Source: Holothuria scabra
Taxonomy: Eukaryota; Echinodermata; Holothuroidea; Aspidochirotida; Holothuriidae
Length of the DNA stretch: 64,000 bases
Assembly (NCBI GenBank): GCA_037179385.1
Contig: CM074179.1
Location: 71,695,683-71,759,682, forward strand
Reading direction: 5' to 3'
The position numbers and the translations under genes are program-made. Shown piece by piece: positions 12,256 to 25,889 of this stretch. The notes below the pieces were generated by a model. It was not told the origin of the DNA. It saw nothing but the letters and a program-made list of their open reading frames with translations, and did no database searches. How positions within the stretch are numbered: the stretch's first letter is position 1; each line of letters begins with the position of its first letter.

Positions 12256-12263
12256 GTCTATAC

Positions 12264-14040
12264 GAATCTTTTCCCAAAAGATCGGTTTTATATTTGATGG
12301 GAGTCGTCCGATAAACTGAACGAAAGAAATGTGGTCACGTGATCATCAGGAAATGCGACCAGCCATAAAAATGGACATGCTGTCATGAGGAAGCAGGGTT
12401 TTTCATTACTGCATACAAGGAGCTCCATCAGGAGAGGCCCATATACAGAATACTACTTTATACCAATCTGCACAGTGGCTTTTGAACATGTGTTCCTACT
12501 GCCAACAAGTTCTGTGTATGCTGGTATTGATGCATGTTCTAATGCTCTGATTTGACTTGGTTCAAAGAGAAGGAACAGAGATTAAAGTGGGGAAGAAGAC
12601 TGAGATCTTGGTTATCCAAGGAAGTATTCTGTACTTTTATCAAAAGTTGGCATGAAGTTAATTTTTGAACTTCCAGCCACTTTGAAATCTAGTTGAACAT
12701 TCATTGTATGATTTCAAGATTAGTGTTTGTGACAAATTGACTTGAAGCGGAAGTCTTTCAATGGAATCTGAGTTAGATATTCGTCTTCAAATAAAGCAAT
12801 CTGATTTAACGTGAGTTAAAATATTTTCTTTTTCCGGTTGCAAAGAATTGCTGTCTAGTCCTTTATATACGAGATTACCGGGACACCAACTTAAACTGAT
12901 AGGCCTAACACCTACCTTGGGTATAACGTAAATGACAAAGGTCGGAAAATGACATCAATTTGCTGCACCAACTTGGGCTTCTACGGTTACTATCATCAGA
13001 GTTATAAAATCCCATTCCACTACTGATTTTTGAAAACTGCAGCCAATCAGACCCCTTCGTGAATTGTACAACTTGGTCCAGTAACGACAGAAATCCTTTT
13101 TTTTTGAAGAATTGGAAGTAAGAATTTCAAATCTGATTTTGGCTTTATGCAGGGAAATTCCTAAGATATAATTTAGAAATTGTTTGGCCAGTACCGGTTT
13201 CTTCTTATGCAATCTGTGAGAAAATTTTTCTCTAACATAGCATTATCATACACACGCTCTGAAGTTGGGTACCTGTGATGATGTCATTCTTGATGCAATG
13301 CACTTTTACATTCTTGAGCTGTTGTCCTCAAAGGGGTACCATTTCGCCTAAGCATTTCTCTTTCATGGGCGGAATCTCCTAAAATAAATGTTCTTTGGCT
13401 GATACAAAGTGTCAAAGAATGATCCCAAGTCGTTTTCGTTAAATCATTTCATGGGCTCTTTAAAATTTTAAAATTGGTTTCTACATTCCTTGAAGCGTTT
13501 CGTTATTATTTGCATATTTACTATCAATCGAACCAAAAGCAAATCAGCAATGAACAAAAGTCCGCATCCTCCCAGCACAAAATGGCCTTTTTCAAGTTTT
13601 GTTTTGTTTTGATTTTTATTTTTGTTCATTTTATAAAAGTTATCACTTAGCACCAACCATAGGCGCGATTAGAACTTTAGAACTTTTTTTTACGTCTTAG
13701 TCTGGTTGCTTTTGCTACAAAAATACAAACTGGGACTGACAGAGCTACCCGAGTGATACTTAATTAAGTTGTGTAATGTTTAAACAAGTAATATACTGCA
13801 TTGAAAACTAAACAAAAACAATATTCTTTCAATAAATGTCACAAAGCTTCTTTTTTTCGACACGCTTCGCTTGCACCCGTTTGAAATATTTTAGGATTCG
13901 GGGTTACTTCTTGTAGAACACCTCTTCCATTGTCACTGAAACTTATCACCAGTGCCAGGGCCGTACACAGCTGAAGCTCTACCGTAACTAGTGAAAGGAG
14001 AGGCCGGGAGGCGGTCATGTTCCGGTCCCCTTCTCTGACC
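12264..14040. other. spacer without recognised gene
   Basis: AT-rich unique sequence with short open stretches only. No domain, repeat array or convincing exon was seen. Confidence 0.5.
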
Positions 14041-14349
14041 AAGTGCCACCAAGCTTTCAGAAAGGACGATGATTTTATTTGACCCTAATCTGGAGATCCA
14101 CCCTTTTTCAGCTTAAGTGAAAAGTGGTCCACCCTTTCTCTAATTTCCATTAATTTCTCTTTTGAGATGTCTCAAAACTAGTCCTTTTTTTTTGGGGGGG
14201 GGGGGGGTGTTCTGCGCGTCCCATCACAGATAAGGACTCTATAAAAAATCTCACGAAAATGACTCTAAAGGAAACCAACGGTACGTTTTTGCTTAGTACA
14301 AATATCCCCAGGGGTCACCTTTATTCAGCTGTAGTGAAAAGGGACCCCT

Positions 14350-16371
14350 CAGTGGCGTAGCTACTGGTAGGGGGGCAGGGGGCAACTTGCCCCTCCCCCT
14401 GGAAAATTATTTGGGGAAATTTGATCAAACGATGCGCCCTTATCCTATTTCTCAAACTTTTTGTTAGAATAAGAAATTATGGGACATTTCTCATACATAA
14501 TTCGTATTTTCATCCAACAAATTTACCTTGGAGTAGTCTATTATTACTCCAAGAAATTAACCCAGATTTCGTCAGTGTCGCATGAATCGTCCCGACTCGC
14601 GTTCCACAGAAATGTCCTCGCGCGCAGCAGATTGAATGTTCTCTTGTTTGCGCGCGGGGGTGATGATCAGTCCACTCCAGTGCAGCAGCAGATACAGTAC
14701 AACTAACACTGAGATGCTGTAAACCTGATATATATATGATAACTTTTTACCGGCTTTTGATATTCTGCGAAACCGACCGAAACGAAACAAAACAAATTAG
14801 TTTAGGCTACCCATGGAATAGGTAACTATAACGGATTAGGGCAAGGGGGGGGGGGGCAAAAATCAATCGGTCAAAGTAGGCCTATGTACATATTTTTTGC
14901 TCTGTTTCGCAAAATGTCATTAGCGTGGTGGGGTGTCGATATTCTGCGAAACGAAACGAAATAAATAGTCCTAGGCCTACCATGAAAACATAAAGCACAC
15001 TAAGGGCTTATGATATTCTGCGAAACGAAACGAAAAATTTTAAATGGGAAGTATTGTCTCTGCAAGGCCCCCCAGTGATGTCATTTTTTTAATTTATACA
15101 AACTGGCAAATTCTGACAAATTCCAGTTTTTACAAAGGTAGCCTGTATCCCACTGGTGGAACCGATTGCATAAGGACACCTACCTTTTTAAGAATTTTTA
15201 AAAGGAAGGACCCACCCCATAGACTCGTTCCCCGGCCGGCATAGATGTACAAGACCGGGACAGGGGAGCGGATGGTGTTAAGGTGCGGTGAGAAATAGTT
15301 TGCCATTTATCACGCAAGATATGTTAGGGGTAAAATCATTAACAGATGGGATTTTGATCAGTCACAGAAAATTTCATTAGTTCAACGGATCTTTAATTAA
15401 ACCAAGTTAGTTTTTTTATGGCCAAGTTTTTTTTTCGTATCGCACACAAGCTTAAAATAAATACTGCATGTTTAGATTTTCTTTACAAGCATGAATACGC
15501 AACTTTTGGCCATCTGAGGAATCAGCTTCTTCGAAATTTTCTTTACGCTCCACGCCAACCAAGGTGGTGCTTCGCTCAATCTTTTGGGTAAATTACATTC
15601 TTACATTCATAATTGGATTCTTCGTATAAGTGTGGAAAATGCTATTTCCGGCCATCTGAGGGGTCTGATTTTTCGAAATTTTCTCTGCGCTCCTCGCCAA
15701 CCAATAGTGGCGCTAAGCTTACATAATCTTTATGACAGAATAACGTCTTATGGAGAAGACAAAACCGAAAATTAAAATGCTTCCTTTGGCCTATACCTAT
15801 CGATGCTCTTTTATTTTGACCCCTAAAAGTATGCAAATTAAATGACAAGTTTTACTTCGTAAGGTAGCGTAAATGGCATAAGAATGCATGTAAAGACACA
15901 AAAGTTTCAGTTTTATCCTTATGAACCACCACAATTCAACTTTTAACGCTGTTCCGGTCAAAGTCGAAAATCTTGCACCATTTTGCATCTAGGCTCCTTG
16001 AAAACGCCAAAAATTTCAAAGGGGAGACGGTGTCCCCCTTACCTTAGACCCCTCCCCCAGACTGAAGGTCACTCAACAAATACCGCATGCCCTCCCCTTT
16101 CAGAGAAATCCTGCGTACGCCACTGCGTTGGTACATACAAATTAACCAGATATTGTTGACCAAAATTAATATACTAAGAGTTGTTATTTCTAAATACTCT
16201 ATGTTATACTTTAAGATTAAAATACAGTTAATCTTACATAATGACATAGTAATGTTGTTATACTTGTAAATTTGCATATTTCATATGAAATACATACACT
16301 TTGACAGGGAAAAGTTTGGGGGAAATTTCATACCTTTGCTCCCCCTGGAAAATATCCTAGCTACGCCACTG
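14350..16371. mobile_element. hAT-type DNA transposon, 2.0 kb, non-autonomous
   Basis: Terminal inverted repeats CAGTGGCGTAGCTA at the left and TAGCTACGCCACTG at the right, each with a nearby CCCCCTGGAAAAT motif. The 8-bp flanks GGACCCCT (14342-14349) and GGACCACT (16372-16379) match at 7 of 8 positions. The element sits inside a tandem repeat, and removing it restores repeat continuity. It has no transposase frame. Inside are three GATATTCTGCGAAAC motifs (about 14759, 14938, 15010), two inverted copies of the GCGGAGCGCCACC repeat, and a second hAT-like end (TGCGTACGCCACTG ending at 16124), so it is a nested composite. Confidence 0.82.
15503..15720 (-). repeat. dispersed repeat (GCGGAGCGCCACC family), copies b and c
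   Basis: Two inverted copies about 135 bp apart, both inside the 2.0-kb hAT element. Each has GGCCATCTGAGG, then TTTCGAAATTTTCT, then a GCTC..CGCCAACCAA motif. Copy c is the cleaner one. Confidence 0.6.
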
Positions 16372-16929
16372 GGACCACTCTTTGTCTAATTTTATTTGAA
16401 TTTCACTATTGAGATGAAGTAAAAATTCATTTTTTCGGCGCCCTCCCCCTTTACAGGTAACAGCTTTGTGAAAGTCACCTGAAAAGACTATATATAGAAA
16501 ACCAGAGTATGTTTGTGCTTCAGTAAGAATGTCTTCAGGGGGCACCGTTATTCAGCTAAGGTTAAAAGTTGCCCATCATTAAGTTTCATAATTGAGATGT
16601 CTTTAACGTTAAATTTTTCGGCGCGCTCCGCCCGCCCCATCTTGGGCAAGGGCTGAATTTACATCATATGAAAAGTCCCCTAGCTTTCTGAAAAGAAGAT
16701 CCGGGGCACCAAGGAGGGAGCCCCTGAAGAACCTTAATTTTAAGTAATCCATTCTCCTCCCCGCACCGTCTGCATTATCGATCCCGGCCGACTTTAATCA
16801 TACGGAGTAAGGATATAATTGAAAAAAGTCAAATTGTGATATTTGTGTTCCGTTAAGTGCCTATCTTATGTAATTTAAAGTTGAAGACAAAATACATCAT
16901 TTAAATGCCTACAATTTCGTAAAAACCCA

Positions 16930-17000
16930 GGAGCTTTCGGAGGCTTCGCCCTCTGGACCCCACCGGGGCTTTGCCCCTGGACCCCACCAGGGGCCCTGAG
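16930..17000. repeat. GC-rich short direct repeat
   Basis: GGCTTCGCCCTCTGGACCCC and GGCTTTGCCCCTGGACCCC stand side by side, each followed by ACCGGG- or ACCAGG-type bases. It is an island of high GC in AT-rich surroundings, just before the LINE remnant. Confidence 0.7.
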
Positions 17001-17014
17001 GAACCCTCGTCGTT

Positions 17015-17545
17015 AGAAATACCATAGGAAACGAATTTCATTACATTTTTGAGTGTCCCTATTTTACCAAGGAAAGATCTGAGTTCCTGAAATCCTTTTT
17101 TAGAAAAAGACCTACCTCTATCAAAATGAAGCACCTCAATCAACAAGTAAAAAATTCCTCATTAATTTAAGTAAATTTTGTGAAAAAAATCCTTTAAACT
17201 TTTGCCTCCTAAATTAGTAGGTTTTGTTGCCCTTTCTGGTGCCTCTTTCCAATCTGCCTTTTGGACCAGCTACTGTGCAAGTCGTTCTTCCTGCCCTCAT
17301 CCCCCCCCCCCCCCCCGCGTTTTACTGTAACGAGGACTATGGGATCGTGTGTGGTTTGTTTTGTATTTTTTAACTTTTCTACAGTATTTTTCTTCCTGCA
17401 AGAAGACTTGAATCTGTGTTGTTTTTTTTTTTTTATTATTAACTTTTCACTTGTTATCTTGTTACATTGTTCATTATTACAACTTATATAAGTCTCTCAT
17501 ACCTCTATGCGGTGTTATGGAAAAATAACACTGAAACTGAAACTT
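17015..17545 (+). mobile_element. 3' end of a non-LTR retrotransposon (LINE)
   Basis: The frame ending at the stop 17168-17170 reads NTIGNEFHYIFECPYFTKER, followed by a Lys/Phe-rich tail. This matches the H-Y-x-x-x-E-C-P-x-F motif near the C-terminus of CR1/L2-type reverse transcriptases. About 370 bp of 3' UTR follows, ending in ACTGAAACTGAAACTTT, a tail typical of such LINEs. Everything upstream is missing, so it is a dead 5'-truncated copy. The exact clade is uncertain. Confidence 0.68.
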
Positions 17546-17869
17546 TAACCAATCTATAAGAGTGCAATAACACGTATGAAAGAATGTATGTTAGAAATCA
17601 TCTCATTATGAAACAATAAACTACGCCGCTGAATACTCCCTTCGCCTAACGTGTTTGCTGTATAAAAATCCAGGATACATCCCCCGAATCTCAGGGATAT
17701 CACAGAAGTGTGGAAAAAATCCGTCTGTACTAGCTGCGCTGTGGCTATTATTTACTGTTTCGAAAGGGAAAGCTATTTTTATATTGGAAAGGGAATATAT
17801 ACAGTGTGGTAAAAATTGCATTGATCTTGGACATGCGTTTCTCGTGATATCAATAAATGGGGTCAGTTA

Positions 17870-18265
17870 ATTTCTGTTCCAAAGTGAGTTGTGAAGCAGA
17901 GCTCATGTCACTTCCTCTGATCGATAAGGAATGCTTTGTTTCCCTCAGGCTTTGTATTTTTAAGACTGATGTATTGACCTTGAGGTTTAAAGGAATGGGA
18001 CTTCTCTGAGGGGGATGAAAAGTTTGTAAAGTTCTCATGCCACTTATTGCAACAACATTTTGATAATATGGGACCCTTGAGAGAAAATCAACTCTAGGGT
18101 TTAAAGAAAGCAAAAGACCGTGCACTAATGTGGGGATATGATGTCATACGTGCTTGCTCCAAGTTCACTCTTTGTTGAAAAAAAAAGTGGTCATATCTTG
18201 AGGACAACACATCGGATTTCAATGAAAATTTCACCAAAATGTTCAGAATGAGTACCGCTCTAGGT
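17870..18265. repeat. interspersed repeat R1, copy 1
   Basis: About 400 bp closely resembling 34795-35185 in the same orientation. Shared blocks include GGATATGATG, TATCTTGAG and ACACATCGGATTTC, in the same order. No coding potential; class unknown. Confidence 0.7.
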
Positions 18266-18299
18266 TACTAAATCCTGTTGTGACCGTAAACCCTTCCTT

Positions 18300-21200
18300 C
18301 TATGGTATCTCTCCCACTGTTTATAACGCTGATATCATTTGACCTTGACAACTAGGACGGAAAAATAAAAAAATCCATTTGAGACAGAAGAACTCATGGT
18401 TTGGTAGTGAATTAAAGTCAATCAATAAAGGGCTAGGAAAGGGCACAAAATTGCTGTATATGCATAGAACGAAAACCAAAGAGAAATATGAAGAAAACAG
18501 AAAAGTTCTGGTAATGATTTTCAAGAACTTGGCTGTAATCATATTTATCTCTTTATTTTGTAGTTCCCTGAATTTACCGTATTTTGTTACAGTACGTATT
18601 GTAATCATAACCATGGTTTGCTAAAGTCAGTGGTGTGTAGGTAGCTTGGGTTTACTGGTTTTCTTGAAAGCTCAGTCCAGCTAAAATTGCAGTTAGTCTA
18701 TTACAGAATCATGTTTACTTGACTGTGCACCGTAATCCACATAGGCGTGAAACACGTACAGTAGTTTTCACATGGTCCGCTGGTAAGACATGCATTCACA
18801 TTAAAGGCAACCATCACAAACCACAAACACTTTCAATTCTCCTTAAATACTTGCACTATTCCTTCTCACAACTTTCAAAAATTCATCCTCATGCAAACAC
18901 AATCTTGGTTTATTTCTTAAGAATGAGTATTCAAGGTCCCAGCGTGCAATCGAAACACTCTCAATACAGTACATGCTGTGTGATATGAGCTTCGGTACTC
19001 TGCTCTTTTAACTAGCTGTCAATCAAGAAATCTGCCAATTGAGAGTTTATGTGAACTCTATTTTGTAGCTAAAAAAATTGTTATTTGGGGTTAGATGACT
19101 AGCCTGTTACAGCCCCTATCTCTAACTCCTAAAACCAACATAGCATAAAGTCTTAAAGAGAAAACGGAACTCTACTGAATATACCCCTGCCCAGTATAAA
19201 TTTCAACTTAGAGTAGCCAAATCGTGATGATTCGACTTGGCTCCTCGTCCCTCCAGTTTTCGAAAAAACTGGCAATACATTGGTGGTTAAGCATCAGCAT
19301 GTACCGTATCACACTATGAAGCTATACTATTATCGTGAAGTATTCAGCTCCATGCTCAGACTGTGTACGTTTTTGTAGCCAATAACAATATCAACAAAAA
19401 GTACCCACTGCAGTTAAAATTCCCAGGTACATTTAACGGGGGGGGGGGGGCGGTGTTTTCTGTAGTCTAGGGGTATTACTATTAAAAGTTTCCCCTAGCT
19501 AGTGGGACTCTCCGCATGAACCGTTTGTAACGACATGTTGAAAACGTTCCGGTGAATGAGTCGACATTCTTGGCCATTCATGTTAGCAGCACCAGATAAA
19601 CACGGAATGCAATCACATGAAAACTACCATCTAGCAGAAAAATATGTCGGTGTGGTTAGGTTAGAGGGTTTACCTCACAGTTTCCTACCAATTGGTTCAA
19701 GTCGAACCGGTAAACGGCCTTTTTCCAACTGTGGCTCACCGGCTTGTTTTCCCTACTCTATTGCTTATGTTTAGCACCTACAACAATGACAGTAGGTTCC
19801 ATTTTTAAAGTCTTCGGTATGACCCTCCCAGGACTCGAATTTCAAAGCTCCCCGAATTCACAGTTGTTGCTATTACTACTTGATCATGAATGCAGTCGGC
19901 TCCTGTCATGAAACTCCATAGCATTTTAATATTCCCTCCCCACCACATAAAAAATTCCCTGACAAAGCCAATAAAAATATATCGATCTCTGTTTTCTTTC
20001 TGGAATATTGGTTTTATATCTATTTCAAAGTTCCACAAAGTTAAACTCAATTATTTATGGTACATTTAAATTATTTGCAATCGATTGTCTCACTGAATTT
20101 ATGGTACACTCACTTAACACACTTACTAAAAGAAAAAAAAATCTCCTTTTACGTTGGTGTGAAATACATATTATTAACGTACGTTCATTACACATGTAGG
20201 CATGTAGATAACTTTACGAAAGCCTAATAAAACTATAAACGGCGTGGCACATTGCAGAGGCGTTCTTTCATTTCCATGTAGGCTTATGTGAATGTAGAGA
20301 TAAATGAAACCGCTAAACTTCTTACCGCTCTATTGATTCGGCTGTAATTCCATTATTTTATCCAAAGACATTTACGAGACTTGGTAGCCTACTACATTGA
20401 CAATATCTTAATACTACTGCTTTCACCGTTTTGAACGCTTTTAGGAAGAAAACACTGTTCATCAAGCTTGTCCCTTATCGGGGACAAAATTAACCAGACA
20501 CAACCAAACAACGCCAGCACAGAATATGCCTTTACAATGTTACCGTGTCGCACAGACTTATTCATGTTGTGTGTATACAATATGTTCAGGCCAGGAATGG
20601 AATAATGAGACCTTATATGATAATGACATTGAAAGGTCACTATGTCGTCGGGTTACATGCTACTTATGTTGAAAGCATGAGAAGAAGGCTCGGAAACCAT
20701 AGTAACCATGCTGCTTTCCATATCTTGGCTTTTCAACAACATTCGGCAAAAAACAATTTCGTAAGTCAAGGGGTTAGAAATTACGGTATGTAGTCTCTGA
20801 TCACATGAATGCACTGCATGAGGATCTAGAGCGTATGAGCAAGATTCCAGACTTGCGTAGGTTTATGCAACATGTGTGGTTCGACAGTAAGAATTAAAAG
20901 TCTCCATGTAAGTCCTACCACTGATAACGCTTGGGGATGCAATGCGTCCTCTATGATCCAATGAACCACATGACAGTTATGTTTTACCTTCCTATCGGGA
21001 AGGGAGACGTTCACATTAAGTTTATGTCAATTCAATAAGATGCAAGCATCATACAAAGCAATAACCCCCCCCCCCCCGACAAAATTATCCACAACTAAAC
21101 TTTCAGCTACTCAGGAGCACCCTAAATGAGTGCACCGAGTGGTCCAATAGTGTCATTTTCGTTAATTTAGGTCCCGAAGAGTTGGCCGTGGGTTGACCCT

Positions 21201-23600
21201 ATCCAAGGAACTGGAATGTCCCTTTCTTCCAACACTTTGCCCTATCTAATTAGTGAAACTATTGCACAAACTTCATCCCCCCCCCCCCCCCATGCACACA
21301 CACACACACCGCAAAATGATAACGTCATTGCATGCGCCATGTTGCTACCATAGGAACGACAGCTATGCGCTAGACGCATAATTTGCTTAGCTGCTTTATG
21401 TGAATAGTGCGTGACCAAAAAAGGAAAGTTTTGAGATATACTCCTTTATGCTGAATTACGAAACGAAAAGTTTATTACCATAACCTAACATTTGTGCGCA
21501 ATTAATTTGAAAAAAATTTAAATGAAACATCTAATATGTAGTAATTCGTTGACTATATAGGCAGTGCAAAGTAACCGTTTTCGATCATTTTTACATAAAT
21601 ATTTGGTAGAAGAATTGATTTCCACATAAATATGCTAACTTTCCGGCATCTGTCGGATACCAGCAGGCGGGTGGAGGTACAAGTCACATCATGTCACATC
21701 ATGTTATACGAAGAAAGAATCCGGAAGTAATTTTTTTTTCTTCTTCTTTTTAAAAATTAAACATGCCACCCTCTTTACCATGGGTGCAAAATGGTGGCGC
21801 TGTTCATTTTCGTCGACATAGACATTAAGAGTTCTCTAGCCACAGACTCCCTGTTTGAAGAAATGAACTCGTAGCCGCGCTAGGACATTTTTGTAAGACA
21901 TATGCAGTGGATGGGTCTGAGTCAGTCAGTACCTTGAGTCGGTCACTGAGTAAAACTTTGATGGCACGAGCACTATGTGAAACACCTTTTTGACCGACTC
22001 ATGGTAACCGCATAATGATTTAGATCGGTGGGCCAAAAGAAGAAGAATTTGCCAAAGTGTAGAAGAAGTATGCGTGTTTCCGAATGGTTGATCAAGGGAG
22101 GAGGAGGTTGATCAACCTGCAACCAGCGACTGTCCTCCCCCTTCTTCTCCGGCTATGTTAATGCAATCGTATGACAATTTAGCTAAAAAATATCATGTCT
22201 ATGGCTTTAAAAAAAAGACATTTAACTCTCACAAAGAAAGTTTGTTCTACAGTAAAAGCAAACATAGACGAATTTGGATCATTGTACGATGTTGAATTTT
22301 TAATGCCCCTTTATTGATTAATTTGGGTCGCAAAAAAATTCTTTTTTCTATAAATTGAAGTTCTGAATGTCTTGTTGTATCCTGGATCGTGGCAGTCACT
22401 GACCTTTACTGTATACCTAGTTGACAGGAACCCCGGATCATACCCCGCTCCTCCTATTTTCAGTTATATGAGCTTCATAGCCCTACTGACATTTTTCCAA
22501 AGGTTCTTGGAAGACTGGGTACTTTGAGGAACAGTGCTCTACTGGCTGTACGGTACTTTAGGCCAAATCTTCTGTGTATTGTTTCAAAGTTATATGAAAC
22601 ATGCTTTAAGAGAGTCCCACTGCACCGTTTACTTTGAGTTCAAGTCACACATATCAACAAATTCAAGTGTTTAGTGCGTGCGTAGTGTACCGTAGTAAAA
22701 GAAGACACCAGCATCGGGAACTAGATAGTAAATTGCAACAATATGATTTCAGCTGAGTACAACATTAAGACTACGTTACCATACAACTGATTTTTTTTAT
22801 TTATTTATTTTATTTTTTTTTTTTTTGGCAAAATTTGTTTTGCGCAAATTTTTTGTCCGGGACGCAAAGTGTCAGACTAGTGTGATCACCTACGAGCAGT
22901 AGTGTTCCAGAAATAAGCAAAGGAAAAGGAACCCTGCTTTGGATTAGTAGGGGAAAATAGAAACATATCATAAATTAACAAATTATAAACAAGTTGTAGC
23001 AAACAGCATGCAATGTATCTCGTTCCGTTCTAGAAATGCAGCTGTTTATTGCGGACACTCTAATTTTCATGCGTGAACTAGTACTGAAGTGATTTAAATT
23101 TTAGAGACACTTAAACCAGGAGGTTGCGGCTACCTGCTCTATCTCTGGGGCGGCTGCTGGAATAATGTTACGTTGGACCCGGTTCCAGTTCAATGAAAGT
23201 TTACGTTATGAATCATAGGCAAAGCAAAGATTACTGTCGTAGGAGTGGTTATACTAAGTACCCCGGGGCAAGGGCCGAAAGGTCGGGGCCTGATTAATTG
23301 TCATTGCTGAAGTCCAAGGGAAAAGACCAGGTGGGGCTCAAGGGTTTAGCCACCCTAAGTTCCAACAGTTTAGCATTTTTTAAGTTTCCAGTGTAAGGGA
23401 GCTGTGATAATTTCTTTTTCTGATACCATACAGTAGTACACAATTTTTATGTTGAATATTGGATGGCGGGATTAACGTTGAGTTTCAAAGAGTTCATATC
23501 TCTATCCAATGATCATTATATCTAAACTAATGAATGATTATTCAGAGGGAAAAGAAAAAACAAGTTCGCCACCAGTTCCTTTCATCTGGAACCCCCGCCC
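18300..23600. other. long spacer without recognised gene
   Basis: Unique AT-rich sequence with poly-G/C runs at 19438-19450, 21065-21077 and 21277-21291, a CA repeat beside the last, and a T-rich tract near 22792-22827. The minus-strand open stretch near 20392-20640 contains a hydrophobic segment (AYSVLALFGCVWLILSP) that could be a signal anchor, but no flanking exon or family match was found. Confidence 0.45.
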
Positions 23601-23605
23601 CCTCA

Positions 23606-23611
23606 AAAAAA

Positions 23612-23642
<31 letters not shown>

Positions 23643-23657
23643 ATATAAAAAAAAAAA
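23606..23657. repeat. (AAAT)n microsatellite
   Basis: About nine AAAT/AATA tetramers followed by an A-rich stretch. Confidence 0.9.
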
Positions 23658-24524
23658 CGTCGAAGCTTCCTTATTAGAAACATTCCCGAATCTAGCTGAG
23701 GTTCAAAAAGATTTAGGGGATAATGTTGAGGTATTCTTTCGCACGTAAACTGCATATTAAATGGTTAATCGTTCCCTATACATTTTGGCAGGTGAACATT
23801 GAAGGAATCATTCTGTATACCTTGAGAGAGCTGTTGTTCCTGTTATATACCAGTGTACTAGACTAGGTACTAGCTCAAAATAGTCAACCAGGATTTGAAG
23901 AGGCAACATTGTGACAGTCTGTTATAATTGATTTGTAGGCTATTTGTGTTTCACGGACACATCATATGTGTATTTAGCAAGACATTGTTGCTTTCACTTG
24001 GGTTTTAATCATCTACCATTTCATTTATCATTTTTCTTCTTTTAAATTATATTTCGAGTCTTCATAGTGACATTTTGCAACAGTAGTTACAGGGTTTAAT
24101 TACATTAACCTTTGGGGATTATTGAGGATATGAATGATATGAAGGCAAACACACGTATGCATTGCGATTTCTTTTGTTTACTACAACAGTATAATGACAA
24201 TGGAGAACAATTTACACACACAGAGATTATGTTTAGCGACTGAATTTTATGTAAAATATGACAATTTTGGAGATTTTGAAAGATTTCAAACGATGTTCGT
24301 TCAACTTCCAAGTTCATACTACGCCGTTTTGTATGAAAAGGCGTGTAGTTTGGGAAAATTTTCAATGTTATGAAGCAACAATTCTATCCTTTTGAATCAG
24401 TATCCTCGAAACAAGTTGGACGAAATTGGAAGATGGAAGGATGTCATCGAAAAGCTCACGATTTCTCTCTTACTCCCTCTTTCACTGAGTGATTTCTTGG
24501 CTTAAAGAGAAATATTGCGTTTAA

Positions 24525-24800
24525 TTAGCACGAAAAATCCATCCTTTTAAAACTACTAGTTATTGACACAGGTTAATAGATTATCTTAAATAAGATAGTA
24601 TGGTGGCATTCTTTTCAAAAACTAAGTTTCCCACAAATAGAAATTCAGTTGTCAAGAATAATTTGTTCACCCAAATTTTCAACATTTCAAATGATGCAAC
24701 ATCCACGGCGGCTCTTTTTGTGCATATTTTTTTGAACAGATGTAGCTATTGCTGGGGTTTATGATTAAGACTAAATTTTTGGGTAGTGTCTGAGACATTT
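24525..24800. repeat. dispersed block R2, copy 1
   Basis: Resembles 63150-63385 in order and spacing: ATCCATCCTTTTAAAA, then GATAGTATGGTGGC, then TTTTCAACATTTCAAA and TTGCTGGGGTTTAT. Here it lies about 2 kb upstream of copy 1 of the HYR/Sushi family; the other copy is inside intron 2 of copy 3. It is either a mobile element or moved duplicated sequence. Confidence 0.6.
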
Positions 24801-25889
24801 TCTATGTAATCTTTGTTGGAACATTTTAAAAACAATATTTACCTTGTGTTTAAAATGTTTTTCGATGATCACTCCGTCTACATTAAGCAACAAAAATCGC
24901 ACAAGAACATTTCTCCTAAAATGAAGTCACCAAAGCTTTAGGACGTGTAGTTCACTGTCCTGTTTAGTGATTGACTCTTGAGAGAAATGCGAAAGTATTT
25001 TCTCCTCAAATGAACAAATTACAAGGAGTAACTGCTTGCTGCATTAAATAAACACTAATAAAATCCTCAAATTATGAAACTAAGAGTACTTTGAAGGGAA
25101 AAAGAAAACTGACTCGGAGACTTGGCTATTGTTCAAAATATACTGTAGGTTTGGGGCGATTGCAATTGGTTTTTAAGGAAAACTTTCACGTTTTATTTGA
25201 ATGAACGTGTTTATACCTGAATTAATAATTCCAACGTGTCACCAGTATGTTAAATGATTAAACTTATGTTTAGCTTGAACATTTTCATGATTCAGGAACT
25301 CTGAAGAACGCACTCACTGCTTGCAGCTCATAAACATTTTTTTACCTAGAAAACTTCAAAAGATGCAGCATTGTAAGCATTATACAACTTTCAGAACTTT
25401 CATTGAGAATTTACACTAAGCTCAGTCTATCTACAGAATTGATGGTAGGGTCCAACGCTTGCTTGATATTAAACTAAGTAAACCACACCTTCGTCTGTGA
25501 TCTGTTCGCGGAAGTAATTTACGACAGAAATTTTAAATATAAGAAAGCGAGTTCTTATTTAAAGGTGTGATTAATGATTTGACTTTATAGCTTCAGTTAG
25601 CCCCTTAGGCTGTTTGGAGGTGATATGACATGTTTCGCACTGCTCAAAGAGTTATCATTTTTGGAGGGTTTCTTGGAGAGAACGTCCCATAACATATTTC
25701 CTCGAAAAACTAACAGAAGAACACCGCCAGCTGTTGCACTGGATCGAGTGTACGCTTTTACACACAATCCTCACTTCGGAACCAGCTGTAGAGGAACTTG
25801 GTCAATAAAAAGTGACGTTATCTCTGTTATCGCGGTAACAAGTTCATAGTTTACGTGAGTAAAAAGTGACACTAGGGGCAGATCTTCAC

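Larger units (their letters stand above)
14078..16790. repeat. degenerate tandem repeat of about 200-217 bp, interrupted by a transposon
   Basis: Units are marked by TTCAGCTTAAGTGAAAAG at 14107, TTCAGCTGTAGTGAAAAG at 14324 and TTCAGCTAAGGTTAAAAG at 16551, each followed by a TTGAGATG(T/A) motif. Removing the 2,022-bp element and one target duplication puts the third unit about 197 bp after the second. A further partial unit may follow at about 16699. Confidence 0.65.

Noticed and set aside
20392..20640. Possible type II membrane protein exon
   Set aside because: A hydrophobic segment alone is weak evidence; no continuing exon or family motif was found.
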